Positions 1 to 10,044 of a stretch of 64,000 bases of DNA are shown one piece after another. A program made the translations under genes and the position numbers. Each line of letters starts with the position of its first letter. Position 1 is the stretch's first letter. A model generated the notes under the pieces. That model saw only the letters and a program-made list of their open reading frames with translations. It ran no database searches and was not told the DNA's origin. The stretch comes from Candidatus Obscuribacterales bacterium (GTDB lineage: Bacteria; Cyanobacteriota; Vampirovibrionia; Obscuribacterales; Obscuribacteraceae), in the NCBI GenBank assembly GCA_031292355.1, contig JARLHI010000029.1:1-64000 (forward strand), written 5' to 3'.

Positions 1-320
1 CATTCGATTTACACTGTGTCATTCAAAAGCTCCGTTAAGTACTCGATTCTTGTGCCTCGTAAACACAGATTCTGAGCCAACTGACAGGGCTTTTGTGCTT
101 TTTAGAAATGAATTCGGTATCACTCCCGTGAATAATCCGGGGGCAGTGGCATTACTATATCATACAGTATATTCAAGTGCCGCCAGATCACGTTTAAGAC
201 CAAGCAGGGAGGCGCTCCAGTGAGGCGTTGGAGCAATCTACTGTCCGCAACAGACGAGTCATGCGATATTCTCGTGCGATATGAAACAGAGGATCATTCT
301 CCGTTATACTTTCTCTCGAG
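1..320. other. Left-edge intergenic stretch, no gene seen
   Basis: No reading frame with recognisable protein character and no tRNA-like or rRNA-like segment is visible. The stretch leads into the GT87-like membrane protein and presumably carries its promoter, but I could not pick a convincing -35/-10 pair. The gene to the left lies outside the window. Confidence 0.5.
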
Positions 321-1568
321 TTGGAGCCCTACACCAGAAAATATCAAGCTGTGAGTTCGAAGAACATAATGCCATATTTGGCGATTGCATCAGCGGTTCT
401 TGGCATAGGAACTTTGGCATTTTTGGTTCTCTTATTTCGTGGTGTCTTTTCTTCAGTTAGCGATCTCTCGCAATTTATGGCGGGCGCTCAACTTATGGCT
501 AGTGGTCAAGGTTCGCAGGTTTATGTAATTTCCAAATTGTTTGCCGCAGAGCAAGCGATTTTTCCTTATCCAGCAAGAGGTGGGGTGGGACTGTTTGTGC
601 CCCCATGTGGATTGCCGTGGTTGATGCCACTGGCGCTCTTGCCGGCGAACATCGCGCCAGACGCGTGGAAACTCTTTTTAATTGCTTGTCTTGGTCTCAG
701 TATTTTTGTTTTGCGCAAGGCTTTCCAACTCAATTTCACTGCTACTTGCTGGCTGACCGCGTTTATTTGTTTCTCGGGTAGTACCTATGAGGCATTGCGT
801 ATCGATCAAGTTTCGGCACCAATGTTTTTGGCTTACTGCAGCGCAATCTGGGCGTTGAAAGCCAAACGACCCTATCTGGCTGCGTTGGCCTTGAGCGTTT
901 TCTTAATGAAACCTCAGCAAATTGTGCCTTTTGTCATGCTTATGATTGGCGCCAGGCAATACAAAACTGTTCTGGGCTTTGCAGGCATCGCTGCCGCTTT
1001 ATCGGCTATTGGACTGGCTCTTGTTGGAGTCGACGGTCTTCACAATTATTCGGCGCTAATTAGTTCTTGCATCGAAGACAATCGGTACATGGTGCCAATT
1101 ATCTCTTGCACTTTGCGCGGACAGCTCTATCGAGTCTTTTCGAGTCACCATGACTTGATCAATATGGTCACTCTGATTATCTGCTGCCTGAGCTATATCT
1201 GGTATTTTTTGATTGCACGAAGACTTTCTCATTCGAAGCATTGGCTGGATTATGGACTGGTTGCAATAATGCCCATGGGAATTGCTCTTTCACCTTATTG
1301 CCTGTCTTATGATCTGCTGCCACTTGTGCCCACTTTGCTTATTTTGATGACACAGTTTGAGGCGACACTGCCACCGCTGGCGATATTGCTAGGAATGATT
1401 TTGACCATGGTTTTTATCATTCCTTTTTCCATTTTTATTCATCAAAACTGGATTCTTACGGGGCAGGTCCTCAATCCTCAATTTGCCGTGCTCTTTATTT
1501 TTGGCATAGCCTGTATGACTCTCTATTACAAAGACTTGCGCAAAAGAGTTGCTGTCGAAACAATTTAG
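321..1568 (+). CDS. GT87-type polyprenol-phosphate-dependent glycosyltransferase, multi-pass membrane protein
   Basis: This 415-residue protein is almost entirely hydrophobic, with about ten membrane segments. Near residues 47-67 it has the periplasmic loop pattern typical of the GT87 (DUF2029) family: an acidic residue, then a run like FMAGAQLMASGQGSQVY. Known members move sugars from polyprenyl phosphate onto surface glycans, so a role in envelope glycan assembly is inferred. The start is uncertain: TTG at 321 gives the full frame, while GTG at 351 and ATG at 369 (residue 17) are also in frame, and none has a strong ribosome-binding site. Its 3' end overlaps the convergent Sel1 gene by four bases. 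It heads the glycan-gene set in the first 18 kb. Confidence 0.7.
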   Translation: MEPYTRKYQAVSSKNIMPYLAIASAVLGIGTLAFLVLLFRGVFSSVSDLSQFMAGAQLMASGQGSQVYVISKLFAAEQAIFPYPARGGVGLFVPPCGLPWLMPLALLPANIAPDAWKLFLIACLGLSIFVLRKAFQLNFTATCWLTAFICFSGSTYEALRIDQVSAPMFLAYCSAIWALKAKRPYLAALALSVFLMKPQQIVPFVMLMIGARQYKTVLGFAGIAAALSAIGLALVGVDGLHNYSALISSCIEDNRYMVPIISCTLRGQLYRVFSSHHDLINMVTLIICCLSYIWYFLIARRLSHSKHWLDYGLVAIMPMGIALSPYCLSYDLLPLVPTLLILMTQFEATLPPLAILLGMILTMVFIIPFSIFIHQNWILTGQVLNPQFAVLFIFGIACMTLYYKDLRKRVAVETI

Positions 1569-1999
1569 TCGCTCAGGAATTGCTCCAACCGGGTCTGAGC
1601 GTCTTCATGTCCTTGGCTGGCTGCAAGCTTGAACCAGACTAGAGCACGCTCTGGATCGAGTGGTAACGAGCGGCCCTGGTGGTACATCTCGGCGACATTG
1701 TATTGCGCCACCATATGTCCGCTCTCTGCTGCTTTTAAATACCATTGAGCCGCTTCCTCAAAATCTTGAGCGACGCCTTTGCCAAGCAAAAGCATTTTGG
1801 CGAACAGCAACTGCCCTTCAGCATCATTTTTTTCGGCTGCGGTTTTATACCATTTTGCTGCTGTGCGAACATTCAGGGCCACTCCGTCGCCTGTTTCAAA
1901 ACGACGCCCTAAAGAGATGCAAGCTCCGGCATCGCCGTTCTGCGCGTTTGCCATGACGGTTTCTAAATTCTCACTATCAATTTCTTCCATTGTGTTCAC
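1565..1999 (-). CDS. Sel1-repeat protein
   Basis: The 144-residue product carries three consecutive Sel1-type (TPR-like) repeats, roughly residues 15-50, 51-87 and 88-123. Each has the alternating Ala/Gly pattern, for example A-x-x-x-L-G-x-x-x-E-x-G-x-G-V and A-A-x-W-Y-x-K-A-A-E. Such solenoids act as adaptor scaffolds in protein complexes. There is no signal peptide or enzymatic domain, so the protein is probably cytoplasmic. It converges on the GT87-like gene with a four-base overlap and diverges from the GT9 gene, whose ATG lies 86 bases away. The partner cannot be told from sequence. Confidence 0.8.
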   Translation of the reverse strand: MNTMEEIDSENLETVMANAQNGDAGACISLGRRFETGDGVALNVRTAAKWYKTAAEKNDAEGQLLFAKMLLLGKGVAQDFEEAAQWYLKAAESGHMVAQYNVAEMYHQGRSLPLDPERALVWFKLAASQGHEDAQTRLEQFLSD

Positions 2000-2085
2000 T
2001 CAGTAACGAATACTCTAAATACTACTGAAGGTTGCTGCCGAAATCCCTTAAAACCTGTAAGTTAAGAGCAAAGGTGAAAGGATTC

Positions 2086-3024
2086 ATGGCACTCTATCTA
2101 GCTCCATTAGCTGCTGGTCTTGGTGACGCCATAGTCACATTGCCGCTGATTTATAAATCGATTGAATTACAAGAAACCTTTCTGGTTGCACGCTCTCCCA
2201 GGCAAGAAGGCCTTCTTGAGGCCATTGAAGGGTTGGCAGGTATTGTGCGCGAACCAGATTTGCACACGAAAATTGTACTGCGCCCACAAGACAAATATCT
2301 CAATCTCAGGCTCCATCCTTTGCAGACAGACTACATCTGGGGTAGTGCGGCGTTTGCTGAAGCTTATCCGGGATACCGTATCAATGAAATCCTCGAAACG
2401 ATCGCTGGCGATTTCGGCTTTGACATCGATGCCACTCAACGAACGCCTTTGCTCTTCAGTAGGCGACCTTCACTCGCCGATAAAACGATAATTCTTCCAG
2501 GTACGACTGTGCGCTCCAGGACTTGGCCTGCAAGTCACTGGCTCCAGCTGATTGCAAAGCTCGAGGCGGCTGAACACAAAATTGTCATGATTGGCGAACC
2601 GGAAAAAAGTGTGCTTGTGCGTGAATTGCTTGCTGCTGGCGTCTCATACGAACCCACCGAACTTTTACAAGAGGCTATAAATTGCATCAGCAGTTGCCGG
2701 GCTGTAGTTAGTGTCGATACCGGTCTTATGCACATCAGCGTGCAACAGGATATTCCCACTGTCGTAATCTTTCAGAGCGATCCGGTCTATTTGCGCCCTT
2801 TTGCCAACTGTTTCCCGGTATTCACCCAAAGATGTTCAGACAGTTGCACGAAGGATTTTGAACTAAGAGCACCAAACGTTAAATTGGACTTCACCGATTA
2901 TCAATGGTGCCACGTTCCTTTTGAAAATTGCCTTGCCGAAGCTGGCCAAAGCTGTATGGAGGCAATCAGTGCTGCCGTGATTTTCGATAAGGTGATGGAA
3001 GCGACTGGCCGTGATGCGCCTTGA
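2086..3024 (+). CDS. Glycosyltransferase family 9 (heptosyltransferase-like) protein
   Basis: The 312-residue product resembles ADP-heptose:LPS heptosyltransferases (GT9, GT-B fold). The N-terminal half opens with APLAAGLGDAIVTLPLI. The C-terminal half has the nucleotide-sugar site pattern, with ILPGTTVRSRTWPASHW followed by a segment ending VVSVDTGLMHISVQ that matches the family's D-T-G-x-x-H motif. A longer frame opens at TTG 2032. I prefer ATG 2086 because it is preceded by AAAGGTGAAAGG and places the conserved beta strand at the N-terminus. It probably adds a sugar to a surface glycan. The exact donor and acceptor are unknown, and the protein is shorter than typical WaaC/WaaF. Confidence 0.75.
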   Translation: MALYLAPLAAGLGDAIVTLPLIYKSIELQETFLVARSPRQEGLLEAIEGLAGIVREPDLHTKIVLRPQDKYLNLRLHPLQTDYIWGSAAFAEAYPGYRINEILETIAGDFGFDIDATQRTPLLFSRRPSLADKTIILPGTTVRSRTWPASHWLQLIAKLEAAEHKIVMIGEPEKSVLVRELLAAGVSYEPTELLQEAINCISSCRAVVSVDTGLMHISVQQDIPTVVIFQSDPVYLRPFANCFPVFTQRCSDSCTKDFELRAPNVKLDFTDYQWCHVPFENCLAEAGQSCMEAISAAVIFDKVMEATGRDAP

Positions 3025-3083
3025 TCTGGTTGTAAACCGTGTAATATCTTGCATGTACTAGCGATATTGGACCATTGCAGCAT

Positions 3084-4673
3084 ATGTCAGCCCTGCCCAC
3101 ACAGATTGATTTTGCTAAAGCATCGGCATATCTGTGTCTTATACTGTTTTCAACGTTTTTGCTCTTTTATGGTTGCTGCATTGGTGGCCTGATTTTCAAA
3201 GAGCCAGATATCTGCTTTTTGCTGGCCAGTGGTAGATGGATTGTCGAACACGGACAGTTGCCGTTGACGGACCCATTTTCATACACCACGCATTTTCATC
3301 CCGTTCAATATGTAATTGAAAAGTGGCTGACTGAGATAATTTTCTATGATGTACTCGCGGCAACGGGACCCACGGGGCTCTTAGTTTTTGACGCTTGTTT
3401 GCTCGCTTTTGCTTTTGTTGTGATGCCCATGCGCATTCTTTATCTGGGCGGTTTTCGCGGACTGGCTTTGCTTGCCATCGTTGCTCTAGCCATTTTCACA
3501 TCCTTTTCCCATCTGGCAGTGCGTCCTGAAGTTTTTTCGTTTTTGATTACTGGGTTCTTTCTTGAGACTCTGTTGCGTATTAATCTTGCCACTGCTGGTA
3601 GTGCCAAAATCGAGTGGCGTTACATTGCCGTGCTCGGAGTTTTGAGTTGCCTCTGGTCTAATTTGCACACGCTGTTTATCGTGGCCATGATGCTTCCTGC
3701 AATGTATACGGGATGCCTGATCTTAGAAAAGCTATTTGTTAAGCCGCTGCGTGCTGAACCATTCAACTGGACGGCACCTATAGCACTTGTAGTTTGCACT
3801 TTATGCACCCTCATCAATCCGTACGGATTTGGTCTGTGGCAATACATTCCAAACGTTTTTGGACCATTCAATGATACCAATAATGAGATGCAGCCGATCG
3901 GTCTTGCTACCGCCCTATCGCCTGCTTTCTATCCATTTTACTTATTCGCTGTGATCTGTGCGGTCGCCGTGATCAAGCGCGTACGTACCTCGCCACTCAA
4001 GCAGGGCGATCTGTTTTTCTTGCTTTTGATTCCGGCAGCAATACTGGGCGGCTTTAAAACGATTCGCTCTATTCCGCTTGCCGATTTGTTGATGGTGGCA
4101 GGATTTAGCCGTGTCAAGCAAGAGCATTCGCAGCTTGCATCTTTTGCCCAGCAAGTCAACGATTGGCTCAATCGCTTTATCGATCCCTTCAAATTTGCAA
4201 CTCCCGCTTTGTGCCTGTTGATTTGTGGGTTTGGCGGCTTTTTGATTTCCTTAGCGGTCGTTCCTGAGATTCCTCAAGGGAGCGCCGCATTCACACCGCC
4301 CGTGGAAGCAATAAAATATATTGGTGCACATCCTCCGCGGGGAAATCTCCTTAATGACCCGCATTTTGGTAATGTGATGATGTGGCAATTAAAGGACAGT
4401 CCGCCAGTTTTCATTGATAGTCGGTATAACCTGTATGGCAACACTTTGTTGCAGGATTACTGGAAAATTGTTGAATGCAAGAACGGTTACGAAAATCTAT
4501 TGAATAACTATGAGATTGACTGGCTATTTCTGCCGCCAAGCTTGCCACTGTCGAAGCATTTAAGTGAGCTTCAGCACTTGCCTGAGAGTGCTGCACCGGC
4601 AAATTTTAAATGTCTTTACGAAGACAAAAATAGTGTAATTTACGCGCGCAATCAAACAAAAGGCAAAATCTAG
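3084..4673 (+). CDS. Multi-pass membrane protein with EPDI motif, GT-C-like, paralogue of the 16446-18023 gene
   Basis: About 529 residues with ten or more membrane segments. After the first helix comes a motif of the form E-P-D-I-C-F-L-L-A-S-G-R-W-I, followed by LPLTDPFSYT. This is the signature of a widespread uncharacterised membrane family resembling GT-C glycosyltransferases. A soluble C-terminal domain of about 120 residues follows, containing FIDSRYNLYG. The gene at 16446-18023 on the other strand has the same architecture and motifs. ATG 3084 is preferred to the upstream TTG at 3075, although neither has a good ribosome-binding site. Three bases separate its stop from the next gene's start, so the two are probably co-transcribed. 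Function unproven; envelope glycan assembly is the likeliest role. Confidence 0.65.
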   Translation: MSALPTQIDFAKASAYLCLILFSTFLLFYGCCIGGLIFKEPDICFLLASGRWIVEHGQLPLTDPFSYTTHFHPVQYVIEKWLTEIIFYDVLAATGPTGLLVFDACLLAFAFVVMPMRILYLGGFRGLALLAIVALAIFTSFSHLAVRPEVFSFLITGFFLETLLRINLATAGSAKIEWRYIAVLGVLSCLWSNLHTLFIVAMMLPAMYTGCLILEKLFVKPLRAEPFNWTAPIALVVCTLCTLINPYGFGLWQYIPNVFGPFNDTNNEMQPIGLATALSPAFYPFYLFAVICAVAVIKRVRTSPLKQGDLFFLLLIPAAILGGFKTIRSIPLADLLMVAGFSRVKQEHSQLASFAQQVNDWLNRFIDPFKFATPALCLLICGFGGFLISLAVVPEIPQGSAAFTPPVEAIKYIGAHPPRGNLLNDPHFGNVMMWQLKDSPPVFIDSRYNLYGNTLLQDYWKIVECKNGYENLLNNYEIDWLFLPPSLPLSKHLSELQHLPESAAPANFKCLYEDKNSVIYARNQTKGKI

Positions 4674-4675
4674 TC

Positions 4676-5710
4676 ATGAGATATGTAGTTACTGGAGCAA
4701 TGGGTTTTTTCGGCTCGGTTCTTGCTGACTATCTCGTCGATCAAGGACATGAAGTAATTAGCATCGACGTTTTGCCTGAACACGATGCAAACAGACGCTA
4801 TCGCAATATTCAATTAGACATCACGGACGGTGCCTCCTTAATTGAAGCAGTGCGTTCTTTGGGGGTGGTTGATGCGATTTTTCATGTGGCCGCTATTCTT
4901 GCTCATATCAAAGAAAGTCTTGATAAGCTCTGGGCTGCCAACGTAGATGGAACACGCAACGTCATGGAGTGCGCACGAGTTCTTGCCATCAAGAAAGTCG
5001 TATTTACCTCGACTAACTGTGTCTTTAGCACAGGGTTCAAAGATCCGGTCAACGAAAGCACTCCAACCCAACCTATTGAGGTTTACGGGCGCAGCAAGCT
5101 TGCGGCCGAAAAGGTAATCGAAGAATATACTGATGTAGATGCGGTCATTATCCGCTGTCCGACCATCATAGCGGCTGGACGTCTGGGGTTGTTGACGATT
5201 CTGTTCGACTTTGTTAGAGAGGGGCGCCGACTTTATTTAGTCGGAGATGGCAGTAATCGCTATTCGTTCATCGCCGCTCAGGATCTAGCTAATGCCTGTC
5301 TGCTAGCCGCTCAATCTGGGTGCAGCGGTATTTACCATGTAGGCTCCGACAATGTTCCAACCATGAAAGAATGCTACCGCGACTTGATGATTCATGCGGG
5401 TAAAAAGCCCCGGCTCATCTGCATCCCTGAAGGACCTACCGTTCTTGCGTTGAAGATTCTAAATACCCTTGGTTTGTCACCACTTGGGCCCTATCACTAC
5501 CGCATGCTTGCTGCAAATTTTGTTTTCGATACAACCAAAATCAAACGCGATATGCACTGGCAGCCTACTCGAACGAACACAGAGATACTGTTTGACGCTC
5601 TTAAATACTACGTAGATAATTTCGATGAAATCAATAATTCAACAGGCTTATCTGCTCATAAGACAAGAGCAAAAGCCGGTGTGCTAAATCTATTGCGCAT
5701 GATTTCCTGA
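4676..5710 (+). CDS. Extended SDR NAD-dependent epimerase/dehydratase
   Basis: The 344-residue protein has an N-terminal Rossmann motif TGAMGFFG (residues 6-13) and the catalytic Tyr137 and Lys141 in YGRSK. This is the layout of extended short-chain dehydrogenases such as nucleotide-sugar epimerases, GDP/dTDP-sugar reductases and 3-beta-HSD-like enzymes. Ser/Thr residues of the triad lie in FTSTNCVF near residue 110. The ATG is three bases after the preceding membrane-protein stop codon, so an operon is likely. Its setting suggests synthesis of a modified nucleotide sugar or a lipid-linked precursor. The substrate cannot be read from sequence. Confidence 0.75.
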   Translation: MRYVVTGAMGFFGSVLADYLVDQGHEVISIDVLPEHDANRRYRNIQLDITDGASLIEAVRSLGVVDAIFHVAAILAHIKESLDKLWAANVDGTRNVMECARVLAIKKVVFTSTNCVFSTGFKDPVNESTPTQPIEVYGRSKLAAEKVIEEYTDVDAVIIRCPTIIAAGRLGLLTILFDFVREGRRLYLVGDGSNRYSFIAAQDLANACLLAAQSGCSGIYHVGSDNVPTMKECYRDLMIHAGKKPRLICIPEGPTVLALKILNTLGLSPLGPYHYRMLAANFVFDTTKIKRDMHWQPTRTNTEILFDALKYYVDNFDEINNSTGLSAHKTRAKAGVLNLLRMIS

Positions 5711-5725
5711 AACCTAATTACGCAA

Positions 5726-6199
5726 TCAATCGATTTTCAATCTGCTGAACGCATAGCCTAATTGCTCGATTACTAACTCGTCCGTCTCGATACTCTTTAA
5801 TTCCAACAATAAGGGCTTCGAGCGTTCATAAAAAGTCTTTTGATGGGGACTGCTGAGAATTTTGATGGCGAGAGCTCGACTTTCGTTTGACGAACTCTGG
5901 CTCAGGGCTTTGGCTTTGGCAAAGACGTCTTCCGTTGCTCTGGTTTTCAAGGCAGCGAGCGCCGGTTCGCTACGATAGTCAGGTAATAAGGCTAATGTAA
6001 TCAAATTGTCAGAGTCGAGCGCTTTCAACATCGCAATGTTTTCTAGCACTGCCTCTTGTGTGTAACCGTTATTTTTTAATGCATCCATCAGGGAATCAAG
6101 CTCTGAGCCATCGCTTTCAATAAGACTGATCCAGGGATTTTCTTGCCAGTCAAGATTCTCGACGACAAAAATAAATCGTTGTTCGAATGGATATGTCAT
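5726..6199 (-). CDS. Hypothetical helical-repeat protein (HEAT-like)
   Basis: The 157-residue product is rich in Leu, Ala, Glu and Lys, with predicted helices spaced like HEAT repeats, for example a segment around residues 70-125 with LLPDYRSEPALAALK and ESRALAIKILSS. It has no signal peptide, no membrane segment and no catalytic motif. The ATG at 6199 follows TTAGGGGCT on the minus strand. It converges on the epimerase gene with 15 bases between the stops. I do not recognise a named family; the repeat assignment is from pattern only. Confidence 0.6.
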   Translation of the reverse strand: MTYPFEQRFIFVVENLDWQENPWISLIESDGSELDSLMDALKNNGYTQEAVLENIAMLKALDSDNLITLALLPDYRSEPALAALKTRATEDVFAKAKALSQSSSNESRALAIKILSSPHQKTFYERSKPLLLELKSIETDELVIEQLGYAFSRLKID

Positions 6200-6239
6200 A
6201 GCCCCTAATCAAAATACCCGACAAAATACTCGAAATGAT

Positions 6240-6272
6240 GGAGGACCAGCACCATTTCTGGTGCTGGCCTCC
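6240..6272 (-). terminator. Strong hairpin downstream of the flavoprotein gene
   Basis: GGAGG then a bulged A then CCAGCACC (6240-6253) pairs with GGTGCTGGCCTCC (6260-6272) around a six-base loop, giving 13 base pairs. It lies between two minus-strand genes, after the flavoprotein stop at 6424 and before the start at 6199. The minus-strand sequence after it is only mildly T-rich, so it may be a weak terminator or an RNA-stabilising hairpin. Confidence 0.5.
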
Positions 6273-6423
6273 TGCCCTCTAGATTTTTGGACCGCAAACT
6301 CTTCGAATCGCTGTCATGCGCTGTCGGAGCCGCTTTTTGGTAATTGCGCTTCCATACCTTTAAGTATAGTTACGACAATGTCAGCCGTAAATACACGAAA
6401 ACGTGTATACCCTTTTTCTTGGT

Positions 6424-8040
6424 CTAGCTGGCGGATGCCGCTGCTGCGGTCTTTTCTTCGTGATAGTCTGTTTCGGTGTTTATCGACCACAAATTATCTT
6501 TGCTCTTTACGCCGTTAGCGATATTTTCCACGGCCACCATTGCTGTCAGCATTGAATGATCTTGATTGTTGTATTTGTGCATACCGTTGCGACCAACGAG
6601 AAAAAGATTCTCAAATCTGTTGATCCACGAGACCAGCTCATCGAATCGGTCATAAGTACCGAAATACCCGGGGTAAGTCTTAGGTACATGGATGACTGTG
6701 GCGTCTTCAATATTTTTGACTTCAATAATGCCGATTTTTTCCAGCTCTTCACCTGCGAATTTGATCATAGAAGCGTCATCTAGTTTCCACATCTCGTCAG
6801 TGTCATCGCAAAAATATTCCAGTCCCAGCCAGACTTTCGTTTTATCGGCGACAAGATATGGGCTCCAGTTATTGAAAATTTGCAGGCGGCCCAATTTTAC
6901 ATCTGGTTCCTGAATATAAATCCAGTTATCGGCAATCAATCGCGCCGCGCTCTCTGCTCTTTCGTCCTTGATGGTAAGTTCTTTAAGGAGTAGTCCAACT
7001 GTGATGAAATCGCGATAGAGCAAGCCCTCGGAGACTTCTTTGACATTTGCTGGAACAGCTACGTCTAATTTGCGTACGAGTTCTTTCATGGGCATCGTGG
7101 AAAAAACATAGTCCGCGGTGATGACTTCTGTCTCGCCTGTTTTTTCATTGAAAACACTAACACTGGTGACGTTGTTGCCGTCAACGGCTAATTTATCGAC
7201 ACGCGAATTGAGGCGCACTTGCGCCCCTTTTTCCTGGATTTGCTCGGCGACATATTCCCACATTTGACCGGGTCCCAGTTTGGGATAAAGAAATCTCTCG
7301 ATTAAGGATGTTTCCGTATTTTTTTGTTCGATGTCTTTAGAAGCAGGCAAAAGATGTGATGCAAAATGTATCAGAGCTTTGCGCAAGTCCAGTCCTTTGA
7401 TTCGCTGTGCGCCCCATGCAGCGCTAATTTCATTGCAAGGAACGCCCCAGACTTTTTCCGTGTAAGACTTAAAAAAGGTTAGATAAAGCTCTCTGCCAAA
7501 TCGATTCGTAAAAAATTCAGCCAGTGTGTTTTCTGGTTTGACCGGAAAAAGCATGGATTGTAGATAGCTTATTCCGACTTTGACTGTGCGTACAATGCCA
7601 AGATTGGTTAAAGTGGAAAGGCTGAGAGAGACTGGGTATTCAAAAAATTTGCGCATGAAATAAATGCGCGACTTGCGATTGCGCACCAGCATCACGAGGT
7701 CAGTCTGTTCAGGATCTGGTGCTTTTTCTGAAGTCTTCACTGAAGTTGTGGCACGATGATAAGTGATCATCGTTTCGCCGCTTTCACTTAATTGCATGGG
7801 CATCATATCCAGCCACCAGTCCATCACTCTTTCCGATTTGGAAAAGAAGCGATGTCCACCGATATCCATGCGGTTGCCTTTGTAATTTACGGTACGCGAA
7901 ATGCCACCAATGAAATCAGATTGCTCAAGCACAATCGGTTTGATGTTGGTTTTTTTAAGGAGTTCAAAAGCCGCTGTCAATCCTGCAGGCCCTGCCCCGA
8001 TAATGAGCGCAGTTTTCTGTTGTTTGGCGTTGTTGGTCAT
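6424..8040 (-). CDS. FAD-dependent amine-oxidase/protoporphyrinogen-oxidase-like flavoprotein
   Basis: About 538 residues. The N-terminus has the dinucleotide-binding pattern [16 protein letters not shown] followed by an acidic residue in [10 protein letters not shown]. Next comes the GG-H-x-F segment [11 protein letters not shown] common to UDP-galactopyranose-mutase-like and PPOX-like flavoproteins of polysaccharide loci. The C-terminus has the second FAD motif with [20 protein letters not shown] chose ATG 8040 over the longer TTG start at 8091, because the extra residues look non-native and GGGG lies just upstream of 8040. The substrate could be an activated sugar or an isoprenoid; true haem synthesis is less likely next to glycan genes. 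Confidence 0.7.
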   Translation of the reverse strand: MTNNAKQQKTALIIGAGPAGLTAAFELLKKTNIKPIVLEQSDFIGGISRTVNYKGNRMDIGGHRFFSKSERVMDWWLDMMPMQLSESGETMITYHRATTSVKTSEKAPDPEQTDLVMLVRNRKSRIYFMRKFFEYPVSLSLSTLTNLGIVRTVKVGISYLQSMLFPVKPENTLAEFFTNRFGRELYLTFFKSYTEKVWGVPCNEISAAWGAQRIKGLDLRKALIHFASHLLPASKDIEQKNTETSLIERFLYPKLGPGQMWEYVAEQIQEKGAQVRLNSRVDKLAVDGNNVTSVSVFNEKTGETEVITADYVFSTMPMKELVRKLDVAVPANVKEVSEGLLYRDFITVGLLLKELTIKDERAESAARLIADNWIYIQEPDVKLGRLQIFNNWSPYLVADKTKVWLGLEYFCDDTDEMWKLDDASMIKFAGEELEKIGIIEVKNIEDATVIHVPKTYPGYFGTYDRFDELVSWINRFENLFLVGRNGMHKYNNQDHSMLTAMVAVENIANGVKSKDNLWSINTETDYHEEKTAAAASAS

Positions 8041-8253
8041 TGAAACCCCGAATAATGGACAATTATTTTGCGAATCTACACATATTAACAACTCACCCCT
8101 TTATCTGCGTGCCAGGATAAAAGGGCTTTACGAGTTGGAACTATGCATACACTACTTTATATCGAACGCCCGCAAAAGACGTCACCTTGGTGCTTGACTT
8201 CAATTAATTGTAAGAGAAACGATGACACTTACAAGCTAGAAGCGGCGACCCTT

Positions 8254-8296
8254 TATAATGTGCCTCAAGTTATGCTAGATCTCTGCTTTTGAGGCA
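8254..8296 (+). promoter_or_regulatory. guaA leader: -10-like TATAAT and a perfect inverted repeat
   Basis: A perfect TATAAT lies at 8254-8259, with a poor -35 candidate TTACAA 19 bases upstream. An eight-base inverted repeat, TGCCTCAA (8261-8268) and TTGAGGCA (8289-8296), begins two bases after it, about where transcription would start, and ends 33 bases before the guaA GTG. It could be an operator or a 5' UTR hairpin. It does not match the purine riboswitch core. Confidence 0.4.
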
Positions 8297-8329
8297 GGGG
8301 AACTGAAAGCATGCATTTAGGAGGCAGCC

Positions 8330-9970
8330 GTGAGTTCTACCAAAGCCGAAGACCAGAAAGCCAGTTCAGACGCTCACCGAGATACCCGTGCCGAGTCCTT
8401 ACCCGACAACGCCCTGACTGACAGTATCGCCATTCTGGACTTTGGCTCGCAATTTTCGCAATTGATCGCTCGGCGAATCCGCGAGTTCAACATCTACTCA
8501 GAATTACTCTCCTGTAATGTTTCAGCGGCCGAGCTGAAGAGACTCAATCCTAAAGGCATTATTTTGTCTGGCGGGCCAAACAGCGTTTACGATGCGCACG
8601 CTCCCAAATGCGACCCCGAATTGTGGAATTTGGGAGTGCCCGTGCTCGGTGTTTGTTATGGCATGCAGTTAATGGCTCACGCTCTTGGTGGCACAGTTGA
8701 GCCGTCACACATGCGCGAATACGGGCGAGCCATGCTGACTGTGGTTCATCATGGCGCACTTTTTGCAAGTATGGAACCCGAAGTCGAAAGCTGGATGAGT
8801 CATGGCGACAGCGTTTCCAAATTACCCGAGGGCTTTCGCGTCATCGGTCGCACCATGTCTACTCCAGTTGCAGCTATCGCTAATGAATTGAGAGATTTTT
8901 ATGGCGTGCAATTTCACCCTGAAGTGGTGCATACCAAAAATGGACAGCAGATTATAAAAAACTTTGTCGCCGATATTTGTGGCTGCAAAGGTACTTGGAC
9001 GATGGACAAATTCATTGATAAGGCCATCGCTGGCGTCCATCAAAAAGCTCAGGGCAAGCGGGTTTTGCTTGCGTTATCTGGCGGTGTCGATAGTTCCACT
9101 CTGGCCTTTTTACTGCATAAGGCTATAGGCGACAATTTGACCTGTATGTTCATAGACCAGGGTTTCATGCGGAAAAATGAACCTGAATGGCTGGTCGAAA
9201 CTTTCGAACGTGACTTTAAAATTCCCGTCCACTTTGTCAAAGCTCGCGATCGCTTTCTTGCTAAATTGGAGGGAGTTGTCGATCCAGAACTGAAGCGGAA
9301 AGCTATCGGTACCGAATTTATCCGCGTCTTTGAAGAAGAGTCGAAGCGTCTTGGACCTTTCGATTATCTCGCTCAGGGCACTCTTTATCCTGACGTTATT
9401 GAATCCGCAGGCACCAGAATCGATCCTACAACAGGCGAACCTGTGGCAGTAAAAATCAAGTCTCACCACAATGTTGGTGGTCTTCCAAAAGATTTGCAGT
9501 TTCAGTTAATCGAGCCGTTCGCCAAATTATTCAAAGATGAAGTGCGAAAGGTTGCGCTAGAGCTTGGCGTGCCAGATGGTATTCGTCAGAGACATCCTTT
9601 CCCAGGTCCAGGTCTTGCTATTCGCGTGCTTGGGGAAGTAACCAAAGAACGTTTGAAGACTTTGCGTGATGCTGACTGGATTATTCGCGAAGAAATTAAA
9701 GCGCATGGTTTGTATCGTCAGGTGTGGCAGATATTTGGTGTGCTGTTGCCCACGCTGTCGGTTGGTGTAATGGGCGACCAGCGCACTTATCAAAATTCGA
9801 TTGCCATCCGCGCTGTTACGTCTGAAGATGGTATGACTGCCGATTGGGCACGTCTGCCTTACGATTTGTTAGAGACAATTTCCTCACGCATCGTCAATGA
9901 AGTAAATGGCATCAATCGAGTTGTGTATGACATTACTTCAAAGCCGCCAGCAACTATCGAGTGGGAATGA
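8330..9970 (+). CDS. guaA: GMP synthase (glutamine-hydrolysing)
   Basis: This 546-residue enzyme converts XMP to GMP using ATP and glutamine, the last step of de novo guanine nucleotide synthesis. The N-terminal class I amidotransferase has Cys109 in GVCYGMQ, with His196 and Glu198 in QFHPEV. The ATP-pyrophosphatase P-loop SGGVDSS is at about 250-256. The C-terminal dimerisation domain ends [11 protein letters not shown] as in the family. The start is GTG 8330, preceded by AGGAGG at good spacing. The first 30 residues are a polar extension absent from most homologues. The gene appears monocistronic, with the next gene 75 bases downstream. Confidence 0.97.
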   Translation: MSSTKAEDQKASSDAHRDTRAESLPDNALTDSIAILDFGSQFSQLIARRIREFNIYSELLSCNVSAAELKRLNPKGIILSGGPNSVYDAHAPKCDPELWNLGVPVLGVCYGMQLMAHALGGTVEPSHMREYGRAMLTVVHHGALFASMEPEVESWMSHGDSVSKLPEGFRVIGRTMSTPVAAIANELRDFYGVQFHPEVVHTKNGQQIIKNFVADICGCKGTWTMDKFIDKAIAGVHQKAQGKRVLLALSGGVDSSTLAFLLHKAIGDNLTCMFIDQGFMRKNEPEWLVETFERDFKIPVHFVKARDRFLAKLEGVVDPELKRKAIGTEFIRVFEEESKRLGPFDYLAQGTLYPDVIESAGTRIDPTTGEPVAVKIKSHHNVGGLPKDLQFQLIEPFAKLFKDEVRKVALELGVPDGIRQRHPFPGPGLAIRVLGEVTKERLKTLRDADWIIREEIKAHGLYRQVWQIFGVLLPTLSVGVMGDQRTYQNSIAIRAVTSEDGMTADWARLPYDLLETISSRIVNEVNGINRVVYDITSKPPATIEWE

Positions 9971-10044
9971 CGACCGCAGAGTGTCGTCTTAGGTAGTACC
10001 ACAAGCGGTGCATCAGAGCGGTAATTTCCAGGAGTTCAGGGCAG

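Noticed and set aside
1660..1956. 98-residue plus-strand ORF
   Set aside because: Complement of the Sel1-repeat gene; the repeats on the minus strand explain the coding signal.
9969..9988. GACGAC/GTCGTC hairpin at the guaA stop as a terminator
   Set aside because: Only six pairs, includes the stop codon, and no T-run follows.
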